NCBI GenBank assembly: GCA_030280995.1
Contig: JASXTE010000005.1
Location: 37,607,203-37,671,202 of the forward strand
Direction: 5' to 3'
Origin: Hemileia vastatrix
Lineage: Eukaryota > Basidiomycota > Pucciniomycetes > Pucciniales > Zaghouaniaceae
Length of the DNA stretch: 64,000 bases
Shown: in pieces, positions 22,430-33,771 of the stretch
Layout of the letters: the number at the start of each line of letters is the position of its first letter
How positions within the stretch are numbered: the first letter of the stretch is position 1
Made by a program: the position numbers and the translations under genes
The notes under the pieces: model-generated
Database searches by the model: none
What the model saw: only the letters and a program-made list of their open reading frames with translations
Told to the model about the DNA's origin: nothing

Positions 22430-23000
22430 TCATTATTCCCCCTTTTCCCCTTGTAAAGCATCTATAAAGCCCATTTCAAACTCCCTCCAACCCCTCAAAC
22501 CCTCTCCAAAAGCCCCTCAATGCCCCCTATAACCCCCTCAATCTCCCTCTACACACGCTTCAAACCCCCCAACCCTTTTCAAAACCCTCCTGAAACCCCT
22601 CAAAATCCCCTCAAAGTGCCTCTAGACCCCCTTCAAAACCCTCCCTTAACCCCTCCCAACCTGTGAATTTGTTAACAAACAATTTTTATTAATCATTCAT
22701 TAATAAATAAATAGGGAGGAGGGTGTAAGGGGTAATTTGGATGGGGATAAGAGGGGAAGTAGGGGGATTTGAGGGGGGATATGAGGGGGTTGTAGGGGGG
22801 GTTGAAGCAGGTGTAGGGGGAATCGAGGGGGTTATAGGGGGGGTTCGATAGAGTAATTTGGGGGAGGAAAGGGGGGTTTGAGGCGGCCAAGGTGAAAGGA
22901 AAGGTGGGAATGAGGACACCAAGCAGGGGGAAAAGGTGGGATAATGACCATGCCAAGGAGGGATAAAGAGGGAATGGTGGAGAGGAAAAAGAAGAGAAAA
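22430..23000. repeat. Imperfect foldback of C-rich and G-rich low-complexity arms
   Basis: The plus strand is C-rich at about 22430-22665 (many CCCCTCAA units) and G-rich at about 22716-22990. The arms are partly inverted copies: CCCCTATAACCCCCTC near 22534 matches the complement of GAGGGGGTTATAGGGG near 22826. The centre is an AT-rich loop. Proline-rich open frames on the minus strand are a product of the base composition. Confidence 0.7.
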
Positions 23001-23125
23001 AAGGGAGAGAAAGAACCAAAAAAACAGTGAATTTAAGCTTGAAAACCAGAAAAAGAGCCACTTACAAAAAAAAATATAATTAGCAAACAAAAAATCAAAC
23101 AAAATAAATAAAATGACTTACCTAG

Positions 23126-23928
23126 TGTCACGCGCCACGTGACACTCGAGGCAAAAGTAGCTCATTAAATCAATACTAAAGGGTTCAAATCCATACTCAA
23201 AGCACAGAAAGCAACTCTCCATAGCAACTGCAACTTTCCTTTGTGTACTCGCTATTCAATTGCACTAGCCTAAAACTCTAAATCTAAATTAGTCAATCTC
23301 TCAATAGTGTGTCTTAGTCTTTTTCCCAATAAGCAACGCACAGCGCAATAGTTAATATAATAGTACATTAAAAGGTTTATGAAATGTCTGTGGGTTATTA
23401 AGGGGTAGTGAGCATGGACGGAATGGTTAGTGAAGGATTAAGGGGTTAACAGATGTTAGTGAGGAGGGTCCAGGTGTAACGGATATATTTTAAATGGTTT
23501 GTGGTGTGCGGAATAGTGGATGGGTATGAGGTCAATGCGAGGAGAAGTAAAGGATATGAAAGGGACTGTGTTTTTGGTTCGATATTCCTTAGAGTTAAAT
23601 TATAAAACGTATTTATAGTTAATAGTGATAAAACTCTAAGTGAAAATCATTATTATTGTATCTTTCTTTATTTTCTCAATAATCATATCTAAATCCTAAA
23701 TCTTTGATTGTTGAGTTTCCAACCCTTTGTGAGATCTTAAGAATTTTAATATTACCGTTCAATTATATTAGAATCCTTCTCAAACATAACTCGATGCAGT
23801 AGTTCTTCCTTTGAGTCATCTTCGAACCACTTCCTCGAACTATCCCTCTGTGCTTCGAAGAAGTATCTGAACCTATTATCTCACTTTCAGGAAGATGCTC
23901 GACCTTGTGTGTAGGTCGTCCGGTGACA
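23126..23928 (+). repeat. B1 5' LTR
   Basis: It starts TGTCACGCGCCACGTGACA, itself a near-palindrome, and ends CGGTGACA. The TATA box is mutated here (TATGAAAG near 23556) but intact in the 3' LTR. Confidence 0.94.
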
Positions 23929-23929
23929 G

Positions 23930-23943
23930 TATAATTTAATTCT
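23930..23943 (+). other. B1 self-priming site
   Basis: TATAATTTAATTCT starts two bases after the 5' LTR. Its complement AGAATTAAATTATA occurs inside the LTR about 36 bases after the TATA box (54015-54028 in the 3' LTR; one mismatch at 23591-23604). This is the arrangement used by Tf1, where the mRNA 5' end folds back to prime reverse transcription. No tRNA-type TGG is present. Confidence 0.75.
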
Positions 23944-24005
23944 CCGTAGTTCTCATTCTTTGCACTACTATGTCCCTTTTCAGGTGTTTTCTCTAAATTC
24001 TTAAA

Positions 24006-25178
24006 ATGGCACCTGTTCAACGCACTCTTCCTACAGGCGCTACTACTAGAGCTCGCGCCAGAGGCAGGCCAACAGCCACTAGGCCTGTTTCCCGCACTCA
24101 CTCCTTAGAGCCACTCGACCTTAGGGAACGGCAACATTCAGTCCAATCAGTAGAAGACATCCCACAAGATTTTGATGATTATAGTGATGATGAAGAAGGA
24201 GAGGATACAATGCACGAGGCACCATCCGCTCCTGCTAACCACCCTTCTGGTCAACCTTCAGAACCTGGACCATCCAATTCTCTGGAAGATTTCATGAGAC
24301 TTTTCATGAAGACCCTTTCAAATTCAACGTCTTCAGAGGGATCTAAATTCAAAACTCCTTCTATGAAATCTCCTGATAAATTTGATGGAGAACATCCAGA
24401 CAGATTGCGACCCTTCTTGCAAACCTGCAAGCTCCTGTTCCATAATGACCCTGGAACATTCAATAACGACCGATCGAAAGTTGTTTATGCTTCTTCATTC
24501 CTGGCCGGAAAAGCAGCAAGATGGTTCAAACCTTATCGTCTCATGCTCTCTTCAACCGAAACCCACTCACTTATTAATAACTGGGAAAATTTCAAAGACC
24601 AACTCTTCACGTTGTTTGGTGACCCTAATGAAACTGACAACGCAGAAATTGAACTTGATTTCCTTCGCATGAGTGATAATGGGAAAGCCTCTGAATATAT
24701 CTCGAACTTTAGAGCGCTTTAAACTCGAGTAGGTTGGAATGATGCTGCCCTTAAGTATCATTTCAAAAAAGGACTTCCTTTGAGGATTCTGGATCTGTTA
24801 AATCTTCACGGTCAGAAGATGACTAATTTAACAGATTTAATGGATTGAACCCTCAAACTTGATGGCGTTTACCAATGACGACTTCAACATCGTCAATACG
24901 CCAACAAATCTCAAGGCCTAAATTTCAAATCGGGACCTTCTTCACACCCACGAACAACTCAATCCAAACCTATTACGGGAAAGGACAAACCTAGACCGGA
25001 AAGCTCAACCCCAGGCGATATCAGTAAAGTACTGGATCCTAAAGGGGAACTTAAAGAAGCTGAGAGGAAGAGAAGAGCAGATAATGAGTTATGTATGTAT
25101 TGTGGGGGTAAGCACAAGCTGGAAGATTGTGTAAAATTGAAGGAAAGAGAAGGTACTAGTTCGAAGCCAAAAAACTAG
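24006..25178 (+). pseudogene. gag: B1 gag with zinc knuckle (three stops)
   Basis: Starts MAPVQRTLPTGATTR, with a basic N-terminus, an acidic stretch (residues 45-65), a Ty3-type Gag core (KFDGEHPDRLRPFLQ region) and a canonical zinc knuckle CMYCGGKHKLEDC near 25094. Internal stops at 24720 (TAA), 24846 (TGA) and 24876 (TGA) lie in one continuous frame and fit CAA or CGA changed by C to T. The natural frame ends at TAG 25176-25178, immediately after a slippery heptamer. Confidence 0.88.
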
Positions 25179-26682
25179 TAGATAGTTTACTTGTGTGCAA
25201 AGCAAACTATCTTATCTCTCCCAGTGCACAGAACCTCCATGTCTTAAGGACTGGAGTTGCCTTAAACCGCTTGAGATTCATTCTTTTTAAGGAGGATATC
25301 CCCTTCAGTTTTCTTATAAACTCTGGAGCTTCAATTTCTTTTGTCAGTTTATCTTTTGCCGAGAAGTTACAGCTGACATTTACAGATATTGATTGAACTC
25401 CAATTTACTTGTTCGAATAAGAGGAACCCAAATATTGGGTCAGTAAGAAAGTTTTATGGGCTTTAAACTTTCCGAATTTTCCCCCCTTCGAGTGGGAACT
25501 AACAGTCTTGGATGCCCCAAGGATGGACGATACCATTCTTGGCCATGACTTTTTAACGCATTGGAATCCTGAAATTGATTGGACACGGGGATTGATCACC
25601 CCACAGACTAAATATATTTCTGATCCTTCAATGCATGTCAATAGTGAATTAAACAACCCGCCTGACAATGTCCTGCTAGAGGAAAAATCTCTGCCAGATG
25701 ACTTGCAAGTATCTGATCTTTCTTTAAATGAGAAATTGGCTAACCCTTCTAGCTCAATGACTTCACTCAAAGAGGATTTAAAATGCCTCGAAGTAATTGA
25801 ATTATGCTCTCTCAATTCTGGTCTCCCCTCAACAGATTCTCTTGAAGATGATGAGGACGACCAAATCGACGTTGAAGCCATTAAATCGACTCCACCAGAA
25901 ATCTATCATAATTTCCTCGATGTTTTTTCAATCCGCAAGGCAGATAAGTTACCACCTCATTGACCCTACTACCATCAGATAGAGTTAATAGGTCCAGTAC
26001 CTCTGGCAGGTACTGTCTATTCTTTGTTGAAGGATGAATATCAAGTTCTTCGAGACTACATTGCAGAGAATGTAGCCAAAGGTTTCATCAAAGCCAGTAA
26101 ATCTCCAACCGGCTCCCCTGTCCTCTTTGTAAAAAAGAAGAATGGTAGTCTTAGGTTGTGTGTTGACTATAGAAAGCTCAACACAGTCACTAAGAAGAAT
26201 GCATATCCTGTTCCTCCTATGTCATTGCTTCTTACCCTTTTCAATGGTGCTAATTTCTTTTCTAAAATTGATCTTAGAGGCGCTTACAATCTTATTCGCA
26301 TTGCGGAAGGTCATGAACCACTGACTGCAATGCGCACTATATTTGGTAGTTTTGAATATTTAGTTATGCCTTTTGGATTGTGTAACGCACCATCTACTTT
26401 TCAAACTTTTGTCAATGACATCTTTCAAGATGTTGTCGAACAATTTTCTGTCGTCTATTTAGATGATATTTTAATTTTCTCAAAGACACTGGATGAACAT
26501 ATTCATCATGTTCGACAGGTTCTAAATCGACTTCGAGATCATGGACTCTACACCAAGCATAATAAATGCAAATTCCATCTTAAATCTATTGATTTTTTGG
26601 GTTTTACATTATCCACTGATGGTTTAGTCATGGACGACAAAAAAGTTCAAAAGGTCCTGGAATGGCCTGAGCCCAAATCCGT
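25160..26682 (+). pseudogene. pol: B1 pol part 1: protease and reverse transcriptase (stops)
   Basis: Protease motif reads INSGAS where DSGA is expected, so the catalytic Asp is replaced by Asn (GAC to AAC). Stops at 25394 (TGA), 25418 (TAA) and 25961 (TGA) follow; the last falls in the conserved LPPHR motif. RT from 26024 has the LRLCVDYRKLN block and YLDDILIFS. The frame is cut at EPKS by the 5' LTR of element C at 26683 and resumes at 49531. Confidence 0.9.
25169..25212 (+). promoter_or_regulatory. Candidate -1 ribosomal frameshift signal, gag to pol
   Basis: The heptamer A AAA AAC (25169-25175) is in the gag zero frame and is followed at once by the gag stop TAG. After a 4-base spacer comes a 9 bp perfect stem (25180-25188 AGATAGTTT with 25204-25212 AAACTATCT) around a 15-base loop. 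The pol frame is the -1 frame and is open from 25160, so a slip here gives Gag-Pol. Confidence 0.72.
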
Positions 26683-27800
26683 TGTGGTAGCCTAAAGTTT
26701 AGTATGGCACCTAAGTACATAAATGGAGTTATTACGGCGTGCAAGATTGGCGTTATTATTTTATAAAAGGGTTTTATTAAATTTATTTGAGTTTTAAATA
26801 TAAAGATAATTGGTTAAAAGCGAATGCCTACGCAAAAACAATATATTTTACGGAGAAGACTTATTTTTTATGGTCTGAAAAATATATAAGTATCAAGTCG
26901 AGTCACTCAAGAACCTTGGGAAATTTTCCCAGAATTTATACTATTTTTCTTATATTTTTAAATGAATTTTAAAGTTTTATAGAAATACTTACGTTTTTAG
27001 AAAAATACTTAACTTTGATGTATTTTCACAGGGTGATTAGAGCTGCGCAGGCTACCAAAATTAGTTGGAAATGTAAAGGAGAAGTGGCTCTATCATGTGT
27101 GATTTTCTATATTTTTTTTATAGTTTAAAGGGTTTTAATTGAGTCCGGAGGTCCGGATGGACTCCATTTAGACTCCGTACGGACTCCGGAGGCTCTGGAT
27201 TGACTCTGGGTGAGCTCTGGAGGGGAAGTTTAGGCACGTGACTAGGTATACTTAAGAGCCTTTCAGACTCGAAATTTGGCATCAATATAGAATCATCAGA
27301 GAACATACAGCTTAATCTTTAACCAGCACAATCTCATTTTTTATTACTCAACAAATTAAATAAGTTATAATACCCTTATAACATTTATTATTTTTACAAT
27401 ACATTTTAGAAATACAATTCAACAATTTAAATAACACTTCATACAGGGTATGTTTAGAAAGGTCTTCATCACTGGGACTTGATTATTGCTGTCTCATAAA
27501 AACTCAAATTACTATAAAAACATAAAAGTCAATCTTTACAGATCTTTCACTGGTACACCTTAATTGTTGTTATCAGTATTTCTTTTCTCAACAGCCACTT
27601 TTATTTAAAATCTCAATAAGCAATAAATATTTTAGAGTTTCATTATTTTTATCAATCACATCCAAGTAGACTGGTTAGCTTAGTGATTTAGAATTCCCAT
27701 TTTGTTATTTTATTGGAAGGACGGGGTTTTCAGCTAAATCCACACATCTCCTCCGGATTCTGCTTACAGCAAGGCGACTGTAAGAGTTTACCTTACCATA
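26683..27800 (+). repeat. C 5' LTR
   Basis: It begins TGTGGTAGCCTAAAG. The right boundary is uncertain: identity with the 3' copy continues for about 24 bases (to 27824) into B1 pol sequence, which should occur only outside the 3' LTR. A GGACTCC-rich minisatellite lies at 27138-27215. Confidence 0.82.
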
Positions 27801-27871
27801 CTGTTAAATCCCTCCAAGGATTTGATTTCTCTAGCTTTCTTTAAAGACTTACTTGGATCAAGAACGTTCTT

Positions 27872-27934
27872 AGCCTGCAAGAGGCTTATTTTCTGGAACT
27901 CTAATCGATCTTTGTTATTAGCCTGCAAGAGGCT
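27872..27934 (+). repeat. Two hairpin motifs before C gag
   Basis: AGCCTGCAAGAGGCT occurs at 27872-27886 and 27920-27934: a 5 bp stem AGCCT/AGGCT with loop GCAAG. The first is followed by TATTTTCTGG. They resemble the hairpin-plus-tail motif found elsewhere in C. Confidence 0.6.
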
Positions 27935-27977
27935 TTTTTATTTTAACGGTTTTTAACGCTTTTCTTTACTTATTGGG

Positions 27978-28546
27978 ATGTCTTCTGCTGTTGCTTCTGG
28001 ATCTCCTAAAACGCTTACTGCCTCTGTTAGGATTGTTTCTTGGGATGGCCCAAAGTTTGATGGGGAGGAGGCTAAATATCTCATTAGCAGGTATGAAGCT
28101 TCTGCTGCTGTTGATGGTGCTTCTCATGTGGACATGGTGAAGCAAGTTAGGTTTTTTATTGCTGATAGGGAGGTGGAAAAGGAGGTTATTGCTATGCAGG
28201 CATTTAAGGACAAGGATTGGGTTAAGCTTTCTAAAGCTATGGTTGATAGATGGGGTGTTAGGTTTACTATGATGGACCTCAATAAAATTGTTGGAGACTG
28301 GCGAGCAAAAGGTGGAGTTTCTTCTATGGCTGACTTCAAAAAGCTCTGTGTTCAGTTTGATGAAGTGGTGGAATATCTCATACTGGTGGACGAGTTAGTG
28401 CATGAGAACCAATCAAAAGATTTGTTTTGGTCAGCATGCAGCAGGGATATTTGAATGGACATCTTGAAGGATCTTTCAAGAAACGATTTGATGAAGGAAC
28501 TGCCTAATGGTGAGCAGAAACTGCCGGCTTTGGAGGTTATCAAAGA
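27978..28546 (+). pseudogene. gag: C gag, first half, cut by A3
   Basis: Starts MSSAVASGSPKTLTASVRI and continues as a Gag-like helical region (WDGPKFDGEEAKYL). A TGA at 28452-28454 fits CGA to TGA, after which the same frame runs on to the A3 insertion at 28546. The reading frame resumes exactly at 38178 using one copy of the AAAGA duplication. Confidence 0.8.
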
Positions 28547-30036
28547 TTTCAGGCTAAGTCTAAGTCCAGAGACGTGAATAGCTTGCTGGTCTAGTGTCTA
28601 GAAGATTTACAAAAGGTCTCAAATGAATACAATGGTATAAAACAAGCAAGTAGTAGAATAAAATCAATTATAAGGCTCATTAATTTACTCTCACTTATTA
28701 AAATTTGGTATTACAAGGCTTATTGTTGTGCAGAAAAATAGATGTAATATATTTAAAATACTATTCAAAGACTCTCTAAAGTACTAATGAAATGTAAGAT
28801 AAACTGTATTGGTTATATTGTAATTGTAATTGTAAAGATGATAAATTGAATGTAGAAAATATGACCAAAAACCCCCTCCTTTTATACCCAATAATTCCCC
28901 AATGATGCCCCTTGATGATTCCAATCCTATACACAGCCAAATGCGCCTCAAACTAACCAATAGACCTGTCCAACAACATAAGAAATGACCAATGACAACC
29001 AAAGAATAATATCACACGCCAAAATCCTGAAATAATAGGAATAATCCATCACAAATAAAGAATAACCCAAAAAAGAGTGTATATGCGTGCATTATCTATT
29101 TTTAATAGACTAAAAATAAAGAAAAGGTACTAAATATAACACAGTATTAAGGGGGATTAACAGTAGAAATGTTAGAGCTAATTATTACAAATTTATACGT
29201 GAAATCCCTGTCCAAAAATAAGCATTATTGACTGAGAAACCACTGAAAAACCCAATTTAATGCGTGTAAGGGCTGATCCCTGTATGCAGAATCTTGGCAG
29301 GCGTAACCACGGGTAAATCCTTGACTAAATAGGCAAATTTTAAGCGTGGTAGCATAATTGGGCGCCAAGACTGATGTAACTAATGTAATTAGTGCATTTA
29401 ATAAGGTTAATTCACATTGAAACTAAATTAAGACACTAAATAAGCGTCCCTCGCCTATTTTAGTGTGTTTCCACATATAGTGCATGTATGTGGGGTAATT
29501 TTAGCGTGAAAAATACTAACTTTGCTAAAAATGAAGCTATTCACACGGGAAAATGCAGGCAGTATGTAGCCACTGCACAGAGGCCATTTCTGGCATAAAA
29601 AACACCAAATTTGAAAAGTGTTATTTTTACACTTTTAAATATCCAGATCAATTGTTCCAAATAAGGCAAATTTATCTGTCAAGGCGCATTTTTATTATTT
29701 TAACATTTATAGCACATATATCCAGCTTTTAGTGATAATAAGCGCATTTATCAATTATTTCAATAAAATAATAGAAAAATTAGCTTTATGTGTACTTAAA
29801 AATTATGTAGGCTTACGGCTAAGGTTCTTAAGGTTACCCTAACATATTCTAACTTAATATTAAGTACATAAGACTTAAATAAGGTGGATATATGCGTGTA
29901 TATAATGCTTTATAATGGCATATATTTGTATTAAATCAATTTTTTATACAATTATTTATTGTTCCCATGTATGCTACATATGTTTAACATACTTTGTTAG
30001 TAATTTTACTCAGTCCTGAGAATATTCAGGCTGACA
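28547..30036 (-). repeat. A3 3' LTR
   Basis: 1490 bp, same length as 36688-38177, with scattered substitutions. The minus strand has TATAAAAG at 28886-28879. Confidence 0.94.
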
Positions 30037-30217
30037 CTTGCCCACCCAAAAAAAACAATAAAAAAAATGATAAGTTATACATTTTTATTTATTTATTTGT
30101 AATTTTCAGGTATTCAGATTAATTCTGTAGCATTAAAGATTATACTTTAAAGAAATAAAACATAATAAAATATTATGAGTACTGGTTTTTTAACCCCTCA
30201 GCTGGTTGGACAGAAAT
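30037..30217 (-). other. A3 3' untranslated region and purine tract
   Basis: The minus strand carries GGGTGGGCAAG just before the LTR, after a T-rich run. No coding sequence is seen. Confidence 0.5.
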
Positions 30218-30826
30218 TTATTTCTGTTTAAATTTTTTAAGAAGGGTGGATAAATTAGAAATTTCTTTTTCAGGTATCCATTTATCAAATTCATTTGATT
30301 TCCCTTTGAATCTCAGTAAATACTCAGTTCCTTTTTCTTTAGTAAGGATTCTTTTCTTGAGTATTTTTTCAATCTCTGCTTTTTCCACAATTTCTTCAGG
30401 TTGCTTTTTAGGCCTTCCCCTTCTTTTTGGAAATAAGTCAGGATCATTTGCATGGTAAGGTTTCAATAATGAGATAGGGAAAACTGGATGTTTCCTATCA
30501 TATGGAGCATATAATATGACTTCCACTGCATTATTACCAACCATTTTATTTACTACAAAAGGTCCTACAAAGGGATCCTTTAATTTAACATTACCTTGTA
30601 AGTTAAAATTTAGTGTTGATATGAGGACTTCATCTCCCTTTTTGAATTCAAATTCTTTATGAGATTTGTCCCACCTTTTCTTTTCATATTCAAATGCTTT
30701 TTGTATACATTCTTCTGCATGCTTTCTACACATTTGTTGCATATGAATAAAGGATTTTGTACCAGGGTGTATGTCCAACCTTGGCAATTTATTTAAAATA
30801 TTCACTGGTGTATTTGGAACATACCC
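30218..30826 (-). pseudogene. pol: A3 integrase C-terminus and chromodomain (shifted frame)
   Basis: It continues the integrase after a one-base deletion near 30826 (the GGGTTAT of A2 is GGGTAT here). It contains the GPF region (DPFVGPFVV) and a chromodomain with EKILKKR ... LLRFKGK ... WIPEKEI. Without the shift it would be the end of the 30802-33765 frame. Confidence 0.85.
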
Positions 30827-33771
30827 AGCCAGAGCTCAAAAGGTTTTCTCTCTGTTACAGAATGAGTTGTGCTATTATAAGCAAATTCTAAGCCAGGAAT
30901 TAAACTTACCCAGTCATGTGTGAATTTCTCATTGTCTTTGTATTCTAAACCAAAGGCACAATATCTTCTGATCATGTCCTCCAGAGTCTGTATCATTCTC
31001 TCAGCCAGTCCATCAGTTTGTGGATGGTGTGCTGTAGACAATTTCAACTGAAACCCCAAAACCTCTATTAAGGATGTCCAGAATTCTGAAGTAAATTTAG
31101 GGCCTCTGTCAGATATAATGGCTTTAGGGAACCCAGCAGTGTTCATCATTAGAGTCCACCAAATTAAGGCCAAGTCTTTTGCAGATACCTCTTTATGGGT
31201 TGGAATAAATTTACACATTTTTGTAAGACTATCCACTATTACCCAGCAAGAATTGAAACTTTCTTTTCCTGCTAATGGCAAACCAGTACCAAAGTCCATG
31301 TTTATAATTTCCCATGGAGCTTTTGGTTGCTCTATTTGTTGTAACAACCCAGCTCTCTTACCTGTCAATCTTTTAGATTTTTGGCAAGAGTCACATGTGT
31401 CAATGTATTTTTTTACATCATCCTTCATGTTTATCCACCAGGCTGTGTTTTTAACTCTAGTTAATGTTTTATTGTAATCAAAATGACCAGCTAAGATATC
31501 ATCATGACAAGTACTTAACATTAACTCTTTCATAGATGGAGGTATAACTATTACATTACTTAGCTTTTTCCTGTAATATATGTATCCATCTTCAATTGAA
31601 AATTTACCTTTTTCCAAAGCATTCTTATACTTTGGAGGTAAAGTTTTTATTAATGCACTCATTGAGGCATTTGTTGGATCATTTAAGATGGTTGAAAGTT
31701 TAGAAAAGTATTTATCAGATGAATAATTATCTAATATTGTTTGCATAAACTCATCTGCTAAATCCACTATATAAATCCCATATATATGTATTACCTCATT
31801 CTCAGGCACATAAGCTGGGTTGTCAGTATCATTTGGCCAAGGGCTTCTAGATAACAAATCCACATTAGAATGAAATGTACCTTCTCTATGAGTGATTGTC
31901 ATTCTTCCCCTGTACTCTTGTACAGCTAGTTGCCATCTAAACATGCGTCTATTAGGTGTTTTCATGTTTAATAATGATTTCACTGCACTGCAATCTGTTA
32001 TTAACTCAAACTTCTGGTCTTCCAGATAGTAATGAAGTTTTTCCAAGGCCCACACAACGGCTAAAAATTCGAGTTGTGTAGCACCATACCTTAATTCAGT
32101 TTTCCTTAAGGTTCTGGATATATAACAGATAACTACTTCAGATAATTTACCACTAATTATCTGCTTCTGCTGTAAAGCAGCACCTAACCCTGTAAAGCTT
32201 GCATCAGTATACAAGATAAAAGGGAGGCTAAAATCTGGCAGTCCCAAGATTGGAGCTGACATTAAACATTCCTTTAATTTATAAAAGGCCTGTTGTCTTT
32301 CATTATTCCAAATGAAAGCTTCATTATTCCTGATTAATGTTGTTAAAGGGGCTGCAATTGTTTGGTAGTTCTTGATATACTGCCTATAATATCCGCACAT
32401 ACCCAGAAAGCTTTGTATTTCTTTCACATTTTTAGGTATATCAATATTTTTTATTGCTGCCACCTTGTTCTGATCCACACGAATTTGTAAGCCAGATACA
32501 ACATGTCCAAGTACTTTCAAGGATTGAAATCCAAACTTACATTTTTTCAATGCTATTGTCATGTTAATTTCATCCATTTTTTGAAATACTCTTTTCAGGT
32601 GATTTAAATGCTCATCATATGTCTTTGAAAACACTATGATGTCATCAATATATACTAAGAGCCATCCTTCAACCATTTCCTGATGAAAAACACTATCCAT
32701 CAATTTTTGGAAGACTGAAGGGGCATTTTTAGGTCCAAAAGGCATTCTCACATACTTATATATCCCCATATGTGTGGTGATCAGTAAGTAATTCTGAGAA
32801 CTCTTTTCTACTGGAATCTGGTGGTAACCTTTGATTCCATCCAGACATGAAATATATTTTGCTCCTTGTAAGGTAGCATGGATAGAAGCTATCCTGGGAA
32901 GAGGGTAAATATCATCCACTGTGAATGTATTTAGAGCTCTATAATCACCACATAACCTTGCCTTATCTTTTTCATAAGAGATTAAAACTGGTGATATTAC
33001 ACAATATTTAGGAGTTGTGTCTACTTTCTCAACAATACCCATTTCCAACAACATTTTAATGTTGTCTTCAATGTCTTTCCTTTTTGCAGGAGAAGCTGGG
33101 TAAGGTTTCTTTTTTAAGCTGCCAGGAATATTATCCAGGTCACAACTTAAAGATATTTTCATTTCATGGTCTTTGACCAATCCTAGCTCATTTGAACCAT
33201 GTGCAAATGCCCTAGGATAAGATTTTATCAATCTCAATATATTGTCTACTTCAATATTTGAGAGTTGAGGACTAAATGAGGCTTTTTGGATTTCATTTTC
33301 CAACTCAAGCATCTCAGAAGTGGGTCTTCCACTTTGTTGTTCTTCCTTTGGAGCAATGGTATAAACAGAATTTTCAGAGCAAATCTTGAATTTTCTCTTC
33401 CCATTTACTCCAATGGTGAAGCAACTATTTGCAGGATCTAGTTTAGTACCAAATTTGGTCAATAAGTCATTGTTAATGACAAACCAATCACTACAATTAA
33501 TATTATCCATGACTACAAATTCACATACTGCTCTTACAAATCCATTATGATATTTGAAGAATACAGCAGTTTTGTATTTGCCAATTGGACTTAATAATGA
33601 ACCAAAACCTCTCCAGTTCTTTGTCTGTACAGGTTCTAGTTTTTCTTTGTACTTACTATCCAGTTTCATTAATGTATTAACAGAAACTACACTACCAGAA
33701 GCCCCAGTGTCAAGAATGGCATTCATTTCTTTTCCACATATTATAACAGGTGCTCTAATAGGCATGATTTT
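30802..33771 (-). pseudogene. pol: A3 pol: protease, RT, RNase H, integrase
   Basis: 987-codon frame: protease DTGASGS near the start, RT with YIDDIIVFS, RNase H LYTDAS, integrase zinc domain (HDDILAGHF, CDSCQKSK) and core (SDRGPKF, HHPQTDGLAERM). It is separated from gag by an in-frame TAA (33772-33774). Substitutions at conserved sites, such as MDFGTG for MDFVTG, suggest relaxed constraint. Confidence 0.92.

Noticed and set aside
22689..23102. Proline-rich frames on the minus strand
   Set aside because: Product of the G-rich low-complexity arm of the foldback; two frames are open at once for the same compositional reason.
27118..27306. Short frames in the C LTR
   Set aside because: Inside the LTR, low complexity from GGACTCC units, not kept in the sister LTR.
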